Position numbers and translations under genes: made by a program
Assembly: GCF_003590095.1 (NCBI RefSeq)
Contig: NC_039489.1
Coordinates: 4,650,001-4,714,000, forward strand
Reading direction: 5' to 3'
Length of the DNA: 64,000 bases
Source of the DNA: Trichoplusia ni
Lineage: Eukaryota > Arthropoda > Insecta > Lepidoptera > Noctuidae
Notes under the pieces: model-generated
What the model was told of the DNA's origin: nothing
The model's database searches: none
The model's input: the letters and a program-made list of their open reading frames with translations, nothing else
Part shown: positions 23,365 to 34,760 of the stretch, one piece after another
Numbering within the stretch: position 1 is the first letter of the stretch
Layout of the letters: the number at the start of each line of letters is the position of its first letter

Positions 23365-24375
23365 CTAGTTTTATCTGACCAAGCAGTTAACTTATGAAAC
23401 TAGTTCGTTGCTGGCATTAAATATCTGATATTGTTATGTGATATCCGATGTCGACGAAAAGGTTATTGAACGAAAATAAGATAAAGAAGAATTTGAGTGT
23501 AATGAGCGTTGCTAGGTGATGGTTAAGCGTAGTTTCAAAACTAGAATTAGCGGTAGTGTCAGAACTTCGTAAAAGTTGAACTAGTACTTGACTAGTTTGA
23601 GCACTGCAGCCACGGATCCAACCATTGAATCTTTAGCCCAGCAGTAAACTGGGCCTAAAGTTTATGATACTTTAGGATTTGTACGCCATTTTGGAATAAA
23701 AAAAAATCACAAAAGTCAACGTATCATGGATAGAGTTTATTGAAAAAATTGAGTAGAATTGGGAAATTGTGTGACTCCCAAAGTGGACAAACGACTTCCT
23801 GATTTTAATCTGGACATCCTCAGTCGTCTCTCTTGTTTATGAGTTATATAAAAAAATTCGTTACCTTCACATGTTTGTACGCTTCATGACCTGGACAAAT
23901 CAAGTCTTTCTCAAAATTTATAATAATATTTTATCGGTGTCGTAGCGGGCCAAACAAACACAGACAGTTTCCTTTGCTTTTGTTATATACAACATAGAAG
24001 AAAGAAACATTATTTAGCAACATCCTAAGCAACGATCAGACTTCGCTATAAAGATCCAGTTCGATCAATCATCACAAAAAACAAGTCGATTGAAAAATAA
24101 TACTTATTAGAGAGATAAGAAAGGTTATTTTTCACGTCGCCTCGTCCTAGGATAAGCGTTCAAGTAGAAAATGACATGATGAAACATGGCGAGACATAGA
24201 GAACAAACGCTTTGGACGTTGTGACCGCAAACGAGAAAATGATCGAGAGATTTAGAGCTATTGTTGGTTTTTATTTGGTTTCTTTATAGATTTAGATAAA
24301 GCACCTCTGTTATACGCTGTAAATGTTTTGTCACTTTATAAAAATCCGTCATAAAGTCGCAGTTGTCTTGTGGTT
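23365..24375. other. No gene or element recognised
   Basis: AT-rich DNA with no terminal repeats, SINE boxes or meaningful open frame. Confidence 0.55.
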
Positions 24376-24377
24376 TT

Positions 24378-24545
24378 GTAAATGATTGCACAAGATTGCA
24401 GGTTTGATACCCATGTAGGTAGGTATTTTTTTTTTAAGTCGTATTAGTACCTTATACACTTTAAAAAAATACCTTTTAAATATTCTTAAAACACGATTGC
24501 TAAGGTAGAGGAAAATATCGTGAGACAACCAGACTTCAAAATTAC
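24378..24545 (+). mobile_element. Probable degraded tRNA-headed SINE
   Basis: 'gcaggtttgatacccatgta' is B-box-like. About 100 bp downstream, 'gaaaatatcgtgagacaacc' resembles the tail block found in tRNA-derived SINEs of Lepidoptera. The A box region is unclear. Confidence 0.35.
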
Positions 24546-24997
24546 ACGAGGAGTATTATAATTTCCTTTAGAAAATAAAATTGGCAGTTTAGTGATACAA
24601 TAATTTTCATGTTAATGTAGCAAATATAATAAGTCAAACATCAATTGCTGAAACTTGAAAACATAACAATTTCACACATTTTTGGCACCATATTTCATTC
24701 GATACTAGGTATATTTATAAATTCAAATATACCTTAATGTTTTTCTTAAGATATAGAGCATTTGAGAATACTTGTTCTACTTGTAATGGATCTCCATAGA
24801 TTAAAATATTACACAGACGTTCTCATATTTTTCATTTTATACATTTTGTTCATTTTGCCTTATGGCTTCGCCCGGCTTTTCTTTGGTTGTTGCGTGTCAA
24901 AGTTATACAAGTCGTACCATAGTGTGAAATTTAGCAATTTAGGTGCATGTGCAACATATTATTATAGCAAACGAAATTTGTTACCATTTTTTTTTTT

Positions 24998-25070
24998 TTT
25001 TTTCTCTAGCCCACTGTGTCCCACTGCTGGGCAAAGGCCTCCCCCAAATCCTTCATACCATATCTTTAGA
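24998..25070 (-). repeat. Non-LTR retrotransposon 3' end fragment, family L
   Basis: 'ccactgtgtcccactgctgg' and 'gcaaaggcctcccccaaatc' are the reverse complement of the 3' end motif seen in sense at 57380-57462 ('ggcctatgtccagcagtgga'). A poly-T run precedes it. No coding part is present. Confidence 0.5.
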
Positions 25071-25317
25071 TTATTTTTTTTTTTGCGATTTCACACCCAA
25101 AGGGCAAAAACGAAACTCTACTTTTAAGGCTTCGCTACCTGTTCTTTTGTCACCAGTTTATGGTCATAGTTAGGCTGTTCCACACAAGCACGGACATTAT
25201 GGTTACAATTCTGTTTTTCTTCAGCCAGTTTTTTTTTAACAGGTTAACAAATAAACACCACTCCTTATAATATACTTAGGTATATTACTGCCACAAGACT
25301 CCCGCCATATAAACGTA

Positions 25318-25320
<3 letters not shown>

Positions 25321-25364
<44 letters not shown>
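25321..25364. repeat. (CA)n microsatellite
   Basis: About 21 uninterrupted AC units. Confidence 0.97.
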
Positions 25365-25368
<4 letters not shown>

Positions 25369-25551
25369 AACAATTTTAACCAACGCAACCCTTTTGGAGC
25401 AATATCGCAGTATCTGTGTTAGGTAATCAGACAGCATTAAAGCTTAATTATGAGTTCATTAGGACACGTAAAGGATTCCCAGTGATCTAATTGGTGTTCT
25501 TCAAAGGTCAAGGTCAAAAAGTACTTAAGGAGGTTGTGTATTCATAGGAAT

Positions 25552-25600
25552 GAAGCCGTCGTCCCATTGCTGGGCATGGGCTATTTCCTATAGACACTAG
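25552..25600 (-). repeat. Family L fragment
   Basis: 'cgtcccattgctgggcatgg' matches the conserved motif of family L; the rest is diverged. Confidence 0.35.
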
Positions 25601-25609
25601 CACTCAGGA

Positions 25610-27550
25610 TTCCTCTCGAAGTTTTAATAAACAGTTTGTCAGAGGTCTTTTAGAATAAATAAATTATTTACTACCTAATATGTATACCTAAATAATCTAT
25701 CTAGAAGCAACTTAAAATATATTTTTTCTGTGTTATATTCTTGCCTATTTTTTGTCTTCAGAAAGAAATGCTACGATCTTAAACTAATAAATAAATCCCT
25801 AAATTCTTAAAAAAATAAAATAAAAAAATGATTTTAAAATAAATATATTTCCAAATCAAACTCTACATATTTCTCGACTTCCCACCTTATGAAAGTCCCT
25901 TCTGCAAAACAACAATTAACTAGTCTATGTTTCTTGTTCGCTAAAACAAAGGTTGAACAGGCTACCCAAACGGCCTAAGGCGATTTCGAGGGTACGACTA
26001 AGTCCAGCCCCACAAAAAGATACAGAGTAAGTTCCTAAAAGGATTTGCCATTTGTATCATTGACTGGTATTGTGATATACCTGTCCGGTCTCAGAGTATT
26101 TTGCTCATGTTTTGTTTCTCAAATTGAGTGTAAAAGGTCATGGGGAACAAAATGTTTGACTGTCAAAGATCGTTTTTTGTTTGATTGTGTTAGCTTCCAT
26201 TAAGACTGTTCAAATTAAAATTAAAACAATGGTTGTCACAAAAATGTTTTTATACAATTACGAATTTTTTATAAAATAAAGTAGGTAATAAAACAAATAT
26301 ATTTATGTAAATGTAAACATGTACACCTATTAATATAGTATAATTTTGTAATTATCTTCCTGCCCGACTATGATTTAATTATTGTAAAATAGGCTGATTG
26401 TAGTACTGGATTATTATTATTATTTAACACCTGTAACCTACTCAATCAACACAATAAAGATAATTTGACTTTTGACTTTGACTGTTTTGTTGGAAGGCTT
26501 TATGAACATGTGCCGCTAACTCGTAAGTTCCCTCAGAATTCACTGGGAAGTGGTGTTTCTCTTTGGTAGGTACATCTAGTGGTTTTTTTGGGCTGGTTGG
26601 ATTGTTTCGAGAAATTTGATGTAATAAAGCTTCTGGATACATAGAAATGACGTCATGAGAAAGAGGCAGTCTGTTATTTAATCAATGTTTTTGCGGGGCA
26701 AGAAACAAATGCGTGTCCATTATTATCGATTAAAGAAAACTGTCGGATTTAATAAAAATATCGACTTCCTTATTAATCTGATAGTTTGTTCCATTTGGTA
26801 AAAAAATCAACTACTGTCATAAATATTTTTCGACGGGATCACTAGTATTTATAGCAAATAGTTACATATTAAGAGGGTTTTCGGTTCCCTGAACAACTAA
26901 TTTACTCTATATTTGCGATCTCAAGTATAAGAGTGCATTTTCCATTTAATAACACTTACTTTTGTCGGCTGAAAATTTTCCTCAAATACATTCTAAGAAA
27001 ATACTTTACAAACGATGCGGATCCTTGAAGATTCTCTACATCGAACAATTTAAATTTAATTGATGAATTTCGTGGAACTACTATTTTAGGTAATAGAAAA
27101 ATAGGCTCAATTTTTAGATCATATTTTTTTGGATCGAGAAACAAGAATGGCTGTTTTTCAATAAAAACGAACGCTAACTACAGATAATGTCAGTCAAAAC
27201 CAAAATGTAAAGCCTAATGACTTGAAACTGAAAAAAAGTTAGCCTGAAGTAAAGAGTTCCAAGGTTCATTAATGAGTAGATCCCACGCGAGCCTATCGGG
27301 AAAGTATCAAACAATGAACTGAAAATTTCAGCCTGAAATTTCAAAGTTCCATATTTCATATTGGTTTTTGGGATTCTGTAAGCGAAGGCAGATAGGGTCC
27401 TACAGCAAATATAATAATATAAAAATGGTGTACCTTTCTGTCTATTAGTCTCTCCGTTGTTTTATCCCTCGAACTCTGTTGATTGATTGATGATTCTGTA
27501 CTACAAATTACTCCAAATGTACTCCTATTTTAGTTTTTGTATGCAATTGT
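25610..27550. other. No gene recognised; possible LINE tail at 26376-26485
   Basis: Near 26440, 'caataaagataatttgactt' followed by 'ttgactttgactg' resembles the AATAAA plus TTTGAC-repeat tail of CR1/Jockey-type elements. Neighbouring sequence is non-coding. Minus-strand frames at 26442-26642, 26956-27144 and 27174-27359 have no family match. Confidence 0.4.
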
Positions 27551-27551
27551 T

Positions 27552-27581
27552 ATAAACAATATTAATATTAATATTGTTTAT
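27552..27581. repeat. Perfect 30-bp AT palindrome
   Basis: ATAAACAATATTAAT and its exact inverse ATTAATATTGTTTAT abut without a spacer. Confidence 0.9.
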
Positions 27582-27604
27582 GGATTAAAAAACAACTTAT
27601 CGTC

Positions 27605-27670
27605 ATTATAACAGTCTATAATCTCCACTGCTGGTCTTGGGCCTCTCCCAAAAAGCGCGAACCATCCCAA
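27605..27670 (-). repeat. Family L fragment
   Basis: 'ctccactgctggtcttgggc' and 'ctctcccaaaaagcg' follow the order of family L antisense copies. Confidence 0.4.
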
Positions 27671-27674
27671 CATA

Positions 27675-28810
27675 ATGTTTGTTCCTTATTAGCTTTATAG
27701 TTCTTAGCCAAGAAACAAAAGAATATACTGTACTCATATGAATTGGTCAGTGTGTTCAGTCACAAAAACGTTTGCAAACAATTTTGTCCTATCCAGTACG
27801 GAATCCGTCATTTACGGGTCCAACATGCACGGAGTTTTTATTTCGCTTTTTCGAGCAAAAAGGTTAAACTCCTACGGTGTGTTTCGAAAAGGGATTTGGG
27901 TATCTGTGTCAACGTGACCCAACGAGGACCAATTAACTTTGATATCGAAATTAAAAGCCCTTTAATTGACCCCCGGAACATTTTGGGCGTTTATTTAATT
28001 TTTTTATTGAGTGTGGGGTTTTTTGTTTTCGATTATTTTTGGGATTTTGATACGGTGCTAATTATGTGTGTTGATATTTGAGTTTAGTAGAGGTGTTTTG
28101 AATGTAAAAAAAGGCTTCGGCTATTGTCGATATTTGTTCTTTTAGAGTTAAATCTAAGTTGTTTTTAATAAAAAATATATAAAATCCTAGTAGACAGTAA
28201 TGAAAGTACCTATTTCTGTTCCATCTACGTCGTTAATACACGCGCACAAACTAGACTTCTACTAAATTTCGTGTGCCTCTCAACAAACCATATGATACTT
28301 TAACAAGCCTTATTATTTTTAGAAAAAGTTCCAAATGAAAATTCACAAAAAAACTATTTTAGAAATGTCACAGACGTCATGTCAATTCCATACTCTTCAG
28401 CAGAGCGATCAGCGCCGACGCTATTATCAGGAAAATTGCCGACAATGATACTCACTAATGAAGCACAAAATTTCCTTTCAAATTACCTTTCCCCGAAGTT
28501 GCTGCTTCTAGTGGGATTAGCACCAGATAATTGGGGATCGATTCGTTACAAACAGCAGTTTAAATAGTTTGTGATTTCTGATTTTGTGTGGATTAAACGG
28601 ATGCATTTGGATTTCGGTTCGTTTATCTTTGTGTAAGGCTAATTTCGTTCCTGGTTTTTCGATTGGATCATTGGTGTGATTAATTGAAATGGATATTTAA
28701 GTAGTAAATGTGCTGAGCAATAGTGGAACGATTTGTATTATGTCTGACGTCATGACTCTATAAACAATTTGATACAGGATATTGTTGACTGTTGTGTAAA
28801 ATTTAATTGT
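27675..28810. other. No gene recognised; a 112-residue open frame at 27743-28081
   Basis: The plus-strand frame 27743-28081 is the longest here and slightly richer in GC than its surroundings around 27800-27980. The predicted chain ends in a hydrophobic stretch but shows no motif I can assign. No splice sites, promoter or homologous copy were found. A 62-residue frame at 28379-28567 is likewise unassigned. Confidence 0.35.
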
Positions 28811-28814
28811 GCTA

Positions 28815-28925
28815 CAGTACATTTTGAGAGTTCGCCGTCTGTCCTTTTATCCGTTCGTCAGTTTGTAGCTGTATCTCAGAAGCTATGAGAGCTACATGGT
28901 TATTTAACAGATGATGCATATTTGT
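28815..28925 (-). repeat. Dispersed repeat family P copy
   Basis: 'ttcgccgtctgtccttttat', 'agctgtatctcagaagctat' and 'acagatgatgcata' correspond to the P core in reverse complement. Confidence 0.55.
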
Positions 28926-29264
28926 CGCGTCGACAACTAAATAACACTCGCAGTAAACATTATTGTAAATTGCTTATCAATTTGTAATACCAATCGATTT
29001 TTTTTAACCTATACGTAGGGAAACCTCGTTGTGAGAACTCTTTATTTTTACATTAAGTATGATTTTTATATGCAACCAGTTCATTATTATCACATACTTT
29101 GGAGATTCCGAGCTCATTTGACTGAACTCTGGCAGTCTAAACAGATTTTAACTTCCTATGGCCCATCAACATTCCTATTAGAGCAAATAATGATCAAATT
29201 AGGATGCATTGAATGTAAACTCGTATTTCTGTCACCGAATCTTAAAATTATAAAAAAAAACTGT

Positions 29265-29309
29265 GGAAAAGAGACGGTGCTCTACCCCATGTTTTGCTTT
29301 CTCGCTTCC
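29265..29309. repeat. Short hairpin repeat, family H (diverged)
   Basis: 'ggaaaagagacggtgctcta' and 'ttgctttctcgcttcc' keep the GAAAGAGAC...GCTCTAC...CTCGCTTTC plan of the family. Confidence 0.4.
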
Positions 29310-29784
29310 ACACCTGCTATGACTGGACTGTAGTGGTTGCTGGTCCCTGATCAGGAATGAAAAACAAACAAGAAGCAGTCTAATTGGCATTACCTACAAT
29401 TTGTTGAGTTACACGTTTTATAGAACGATTTTATCGCGGCTAATGAGGTTTTGTGCTGATGGTACAGTTTACGTAATGATGTACGTACTTGTGGAGGTAA
29501 TCAAATATTTTTTTTCGATGAAAGCTGTATTTTTTTTAATGACTAAACTGAAAAAATAATTTTAAAGTTAACGATGTTAAAGAGGTTTAATCATCACGAA
29601 ACCCAACCCCTTTAGAGTTAGTTCAGAAATTTATTGTTGCAACAGTTATTATCTTTCATAACACTTAATATAGATAACAACAATATTTGACTATTTTCAC
29701 ACAACGTTTCAATGTATCAAAGTTTGTAGCATACAACTGATAAATAAATTTATATATTTCAATTCTCGTTTCGTGATTGACAGG

Positions 29785-29930
29785 CACGTTAAATTGTGAG
29801 TCCCGGCCGTTATTTATTCATCCTTGACAGTTGTTACAAGTAGTCAGATGCTAGAAGGTCTGACAACTAGTCTAACTAAAGGGTATCGTGTAGTTACACA
29901 GGTAACTAGGTTGAGGAGGATATAAAATTC
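29785..29930 (+). mobile_element. 5S-rRNA-headed SINE, internal part
   Basis: 'ggcacgttaaattgtgagtc', 'cggccgttatt', 'gacagttgttacaagtagtc' and 'gggtatcgtgtag' match the middle of 18297-18620. The 5S head is missing. The 3' part stops after 'ggttgaggagg', where a Helitron begins. Confidence 0.65.
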
Positions 29931-30103
29931 TCGTGTCACGGTGTACGAAATTGAACTCCTAAAAAACGGCTCGACCGACTGTTATAAAATCTTGTTTTCG
30001 TATTCAGTAAGTCGGAGAATAGGACAGCAATTATTTTCCATTTCATTATTATTTTGCCTAGAACTAATTTTTATGGCAAAACAACTTTCGCCTGGAAAGC
30101 TAG
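29931..30103 (+). mobile_element. Non-autonomous Helitron, family 3
   Basis: Starts with 'atataaaattctcgtgtcac', followed by 'aacggctcgaccgact'. This resembles the 5' region of Helitrons whose left end carries an 'aaacggcttgaccgatt' motif. It ends 'ggcaaaacaactttcgcc' (stem GGC/GCC) and CTAG|T at 30100-30103. The 5' TC is not clear. It interrupts or truncates the 5S-headed SINE. Confidence 0.6.
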
Positions 30104-30149
30104 TATTATAGGAAACTTTTACACACAATCACAACAAACAACAAATTTG

Positions 30150-30217
30150 TCCTGATAACGTATCGAACCCGCGACCTCTGGCATAGCAGTCATGGTAACT
30201 AACCACTACACCAACAG
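30150..30217 (-). mobile_element. tRNA-headed SINE, family C, head only
   Basis: On the minus strand 'tgttggtgtagtggttagtt' (A box region) and 'gaggtcgcgggttcgatacg' (B box) match the head of the element at 45014-45245. It is not a functional tRNA gene because the ends do not pair. Confidence 0.65.
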
Positions 30218-30523
30218 TCCAGTCCAAGATGTAGGTTACGTTAAAACATGGGAATCGTAAATATTTCATATCTAGGAGAAAAGTGGATGAAGCAACAAGC
30301 AATTCCAGGAGGAGCAATGATGTGTATCAGGCTAACTTATTGCCTATGCATATCAGAATTATCAGAAAATTACATATTAAAACAGTTGCTGGAATCTAGC
30401 CTGCAACTATGTGCATAATAATTCAATCTTTGAAACCCTAGTTCATGTAAATACTTAGACCTTTGTTTAGTCCTAGCTACCGCATTAGGTTAAGTAGCCT
30501 GTAATGGTAGATTAGTGTGATAA

Positions 30524-30548
30524 TTAATTAAATAAATAAATAAATAAA
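30524..30548. repeat. (AAAT)n microsatellite at a retroelement-like tail
   Basis: Five or so AAAT units end a stretch ('taatggtagattagtgtgat') that looks like a non-LTR 3' tail. Confidence 0.7.
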
Positions 30549-30921
30549 ATTACACAAATCATTTCATCCATTACGCAATATTGATTGGACTTTCAGTAAT
30601 ACGAGTAGCACGAATATTTTACAAAGATGAAAGCCATATATTTATATGAGTGCCCTTTCCTTTGAGGTTCTTGATATATTTTGCTTTTAAGAAAATATAG
30701 GTGAAGGTTTTAGTTTTATAGAAATTTAGATGTGTTTGTTTATGTCGTACTTTCAAAGGTTATGCAAATGCGTAGAATGTATGGAATACCAATTTTCAGG
30801 TAGAAAAGTCATCAAATCCGATTGAAAGAAATTATTTAAAACAAATAAAACCGATAAGGTGCAAGTCGGAGTCATGATGTAAGTATCATGAGGGCTCCAT
30901 ACAAATCAACTGAGTGAGAAA

Positions 30922-31030
30922 TATACACTAATATATAAAGCTAAAAAGTTTGTTTGTTTGTTTGAACGCGCTAATCTGAAGAACTACTGGTTCAAATTGA
31001 AAAAATATTTTTTGTATTGAATAGAACATT
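30922..31030 (+). mobile_element. Helitron family 1, 5' fragment
   Basis: 'actaatatataaagctaaaa', the GTTTGTTT run, 'gaacgcgctaatct' and 'gaactactggttcaaattga' are the 5' part of family 1. It changes abruptly to family P sequence at about 31035. Confidence 0.7.
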
Positions 31031-31034
31031 CTGT

Positions 31035-31106
31035 TGACGGACGGACAACCGAGCCTTTGCAATAATGTTCTATTTTTACCCTTTTGGTACGAAAACCTAA
31101 AAAAAA
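31035..31106 (+). repeat. Dispersed repeat family P, 3' end
   Basis: 'gacggacggacaaccgagcc', 'tttttacccttttggtacga' and 'aaacctaaa' match the P 3' end. It is joined directly to a Helitron 5' fragment, a chimera or replacement event. Confidence 0.6.
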
Positions 31107-31523
31107 CGAATGCAATAAATAAATAATACGAAGCAACTCTCAAAAATAACAACCAGAAACACGGATTGAGTTACAAAGCGACACGAATTACCCACACAAA
31201 ATAATAAGCGAAATTCACAATTAAAATTACCAACTTCCTGTCATTATATTATTTTGTCCTGAATATTATTCGCACAAAACATTTCCCACAAGTTGGACAA
31301 ACATTGGACGTATACTGCCGAGCAAACAAAGGTATTAGCGGAGTCACATTGAAACTCGAATACTGGTGTAATTAGCCTGTAATTTGAGGAATAGCTAAAA
31401 CTGTCGTTGGTTCTTGATGGATATAGGGGAAAAGGAAGACCAATGAAAACAATGGATGGATTGCTTAAAAGACGATGTGGCTGCAAAGAGTGTTTCTTGT
31501 GAGATGACGTCAGATATTACATA

Positions 31524-31740
31524 TCTATACTCAATATATAAAAGTGAAGAGTTTGTTTGTTTAAACGCGCTAATCTCAGGAATTACTGGTTGAAATTGAA
31601 AAAGTATTTTGTGTTGAATAGACCATTCATCGAGGAAGGTTTTAGGGTATATACCATTACGCTGCGACTAATAGGAGCGAAGATACAATGGAAAATGTGG
31701 AAAAAACTACACGGCGGACGAAGTTGCGGGCAACAGCTAG
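31524..31740 (+). mobile_element. Non-autonomous Helitron, family 1, complete
   Basis: A|TCTATACTCAATATATAAAA at the left and 'ggcggacgaagttgcgggca' then 'acagCTAG|T' at the right give exact Helitron boundaries. The hairpin forms from the GCGGAC and TTGCGGG region. The 217-bp body lacks the 'cagggcaggtataa' block present in 45679-45956, so it is an internal deletion subtype. Confidence 0.9.
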
Positions 31741-31755
31741 TTATTTTATATATTT

Positions 31756-31885
31756 GGCAGCACGGAGCTGAGTGGTTGAGGTCAGTAAAGAAAACCAATC
31801 CACGAATGCTTGTCCTGAGTCTGGGTTTCTTTGTGCGTGTAACTTGATTGTTTGTAAAGCCCCCGTGATAAAAGTCCATTTGTGA
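31756..31885 (+). mobile_element. SINE family B with B box deleted
   Basis: 'cacggagctgagtggttgag' (A-box side) passes directly into 'caatccacgaatgcttgtcc', skipping the B-box segment. 'tgagtctgggtttctttgtg' and 'gtaacttgattgtttgtaaa' follow. Confidence 0.65.
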
Positions 31886-31889
31886 AAAA

Positions 31890-33278
31890 TCGGCTCTCTA
31901 ACTATCACGGGTCATGACATACAGTCGGTTGATAAAAATACCAACACTTTGTCACGGTATACTATTGCTATTTTTGACCGTAAACAACCGTTACACTATC
32001 CCCACCCAAAAAAGTTTGTATATCAAGTGTCTCGTAAAACAAATTGTTAAACATATTATCAAAGCTCAAATCAGCCCCACATCACAAAGGTATCGCACAC
32101 AAAACACTCACGTCACCCTGTATAGTGCTACAAGGACATTTATTCATAGGTTCACATTAACATCACCTACACGAATAAAGTCCCCAACATAATAAAGCCA
32201 GCTACAAAGGCACAAGCAAAAAGCTACAAACTATTTTGGTTTTAAATACAGCTGTCGTACACTGCGGGCCAAACAAAAGGCAAGCTTGGATACCCGAACT
32301 CATTGTTCAATGGCGAAGTGTTATGTATTGTGTTACTAGTTAAGTTCGGACGACTAATTTTGGTCTGGAGTGTAATTATAGTTTAAAAGGTATATTTTTG
32401 TGAAGACTTTTGTCTATTGTTTGAAATTCAAACAAATATTATCGTGTGTAATGTTTTTAAGATTCTTTTGTTTGATTTGAGTTTTGTACGTGGTAAATAA
32501 TGAAGCAAAAATACAGTCAAGTGCTAGTCAGACTTGCAATACTGAAGGTGTCCATTAGAATAAAGAGTAAGAAATTTGCAAAAAAATATTGATTAAAATA
32601 CCTTGAAATATGAACCAACGGTCGCTTCACCTCAATATGATTTTTATTTTTGGACGAACATGAATTCATTAGCTTTGAAAATTTTACTAATTATGTTACT
32701 AAACTTGGTGACTGACAGATAGACAGACAGCGTTATGTGTTGTGCACATTGGGATTGACATAGTGACCTAAACCACTCGACTATCCGTACCTATAGTAAA
32801 GCCTAACATTATCTTGGCCTACCTGACAATCGATACTAAAAAATATTACTATCCATTCATACATCATTAAAAGCTAAAAAAAAAGAAACCGAAGCAATAG
32901 AAAAATCAATGTTACTCGAAATTCTCCAAAAAGGAGCAAATACTCTTAGGGTAAGATCAACTTTAGACGATATTTGCTTTCATAACATACGTTCGTTTCC
33001 TAATGTAAAAATCGTGTAAAACAAAATGTGAACACCATGTGTAAAATGTGAACATCAGTATGATTAATGAGGAGAGAGGAAAAGTATTTTGTTTTGGTTA
33101 TTATTTGGGATACCATTATGTAAGGTGAAATGGATACAAGTTATGTTAGATTAGGTATGCTTTTTCCTCTTTTACCGATGACTCTCTAACTATTGAAGGT
33201 CAGTGATCAGCTTATTGTATGTTGAATGACTTTAATTATTAACTGATAAGGAGGATCCATATCAGTTAAGTATCAGTC
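31890..33278. other. No gene recognised; minor P fragment
   Basis: A short P-like block ('ggtgactgacagatagacag') lies near 32708-32737. No other structure was seen. Confidence 0.45.
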
Positions 33279-33280
33279 AC

Positions 33281-33519
33281 GACGACCTCCGTGGTCGAGT
33301 GGCGTACGCACCGGTTTCAAGGTGTCGCTATCTTTGAGGTCCCGGGTTCGATCCCCGGTCGGGTCAATGTAAAAATTAACATTTCTACTTTGTCTCGGGT
33401 CTGGGTGTTTGTGGTACCTTCGTTGTATCTGAATTCCATAACACAAGTGCTTTAGCAACTTACTTTGGGTTCAGAACAATGTATGTGATGTTGACCGCAT
33501 TTATTTATTTATTTATTCG
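33281..33519 (+). mobile_element. tRNA-headed SINE, family A, copy 3
   Basis: Full-length copy in plus orientation. The head is GACGACCTCCGTGG..., with A box TGGTCGAGTGG and B box GGTTCGATCCC. The body ends with a clean (ATTT)n tail of about 20 nt at 33500-33517. Very similar to copies 2 and 4. Confidence 0.93.
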
Positions 33520-33676
33520 GCGGAACAGTTTTCTACGCTAGAGGTTATGCTTAGCTTAAGCAAGCAACAAACTCCCCAGCAACACACTGTCTATTTGTTT
33601 ATCGTGTACGTAAATAAAACGGCTCGGTGTCGTTGATTGAAGTCAAATGAAAAAAAAAATACGATAATATACGATC

Positions 33677-33778
33677 TCAGCTATCACAGTTCATGAGATG
33701 GAGCCGGACTGACAGACAGATAGTGGACTCTCAGTAATAGATTTTAATTTTTACTCTTCGGATGGGAAGCCCTCTTTT
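33677..33778 (+). repeat. Dispersed repeat family P copy
   Basis: 'cagctatcacagttcatgag', 'actgacagacagatagtgga' and 'gggaagccctc' follow the P core and 3' end. Confidence 0.6.
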
Positions 33779-34069
33779 AATTAGTGAATTCTATAATATA
33801 GCTCAGCACGCTATTGTTATCCGTTTTTGAATTAATCGGAGAATAAATCTATCAAAAATATAAACCAAAAGCAAAATTAAAATAATGCAATTAAACCAGC
33901 TAATAAAAACCCAACAGAACATAATTCAGCAATCCAATCAAAGATCAAAACGGCATCCGAAACCAAACAACGGAAAATGAAAAAATCGAAAAAAAAATCC
34001 GAGCGAACTTAAAAGAAAAAAAAAATCACACCAAAAATAATATTTAAAACTTTGGATGATGTAATCAGG

Positions 34070-34200
34070 GAAATGCCGGCGCCCAGTCCTCGGGGATGTC
34101 AATATTTTTCACTCAACAATCGCGGAAACTTTCCGAAGATTTTTCTCGCCATATTTTCGGTAGCCGGCGGCGGCTAAAATTTTCATTTGTACACGTCAAT
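34070..34200. other. GC-richer patch in AT-rich DNA
   Basis: 'atgccggcgcccagtcctcg' and 'ggtagccggcggcggctaaa' flank AT-rich sequence. It has no open frame or repeat partner in this window. It is a candidate conserved or regulatory segment on composition only. Confidence 0.25.
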
Positions 34201-34579
34201 CGCTTGATAGACAGACGAACAGATGAGTAATAGTACCTCAATTTTTCGGGCCATATCTGTTGTTATTGAGTGGATAAGACTTAGTTTTGTCCGTCAAATT
34301 GATTTTGTTATTGATAGGGATTTCTTTTAGGGCTTTGGGTTTATGGCGATGAAATTAGATTTAGGTTAGGGCTATCAAAGTGGTATGAAGTGGCAATTTT
34401 TTTTAAGCCACTGAATTCATTTCTTAATTATTTGTTACCCCAGACTGAACCGTATAATATAATTATCTTCATTATTTTTATATCATTTCTGGTTCTAGGA
34501 AACGTTCAAGTACACGGATGGACGAGAAGTTGTGGTTGAACGGCCCATTGAACGCGAGGTGTTGCGGTTTAAATTTTTG

Positions 34580-34760
34580 TGTAGGCCAAGCATTTTTACT
34601 ATTCGCTAACGCTTGTCTTGAATCTTTGTGCCTTTGGGCATCAGATTCCCAAATATGACAAACATTGGTAATACAAAAGCTTGTTCTGATTCTGTAATAT
34701 GTCTTTGGACTTGAATGTTTGTGAAACCCATTTCAACACTAGGATGAAATTCCTTTGTAG
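34580..34760 (+). mobile_element. SINE family B remnant, rearranged
   Basis: 'ctaacgcttgtcttgaatct' and, about 90 bp later, 'gtctttggacttgaatgttt' then 'gtgaaaccc' are family B body blocks separated by unrelated sequence. Confidence 0.4.

Noticed and set aside
24762..25127. 121-residue open frame on the plus strand
   Set aside because: It runs through a poly-T tract and a family L retroelement fragment; the composition is hydrophobic and low-complexity with no domain.
29031..29333. 100-residue open frame on the plus strand
   Set aside because: No recognised motif, AT-driven codon use, and it ends in a family H repeat.
31557..31879. Overlapping open frames on both strands
   Set aside because: Both lie on the complete Helitron at 31524-31740 and the adjacent SINE B.
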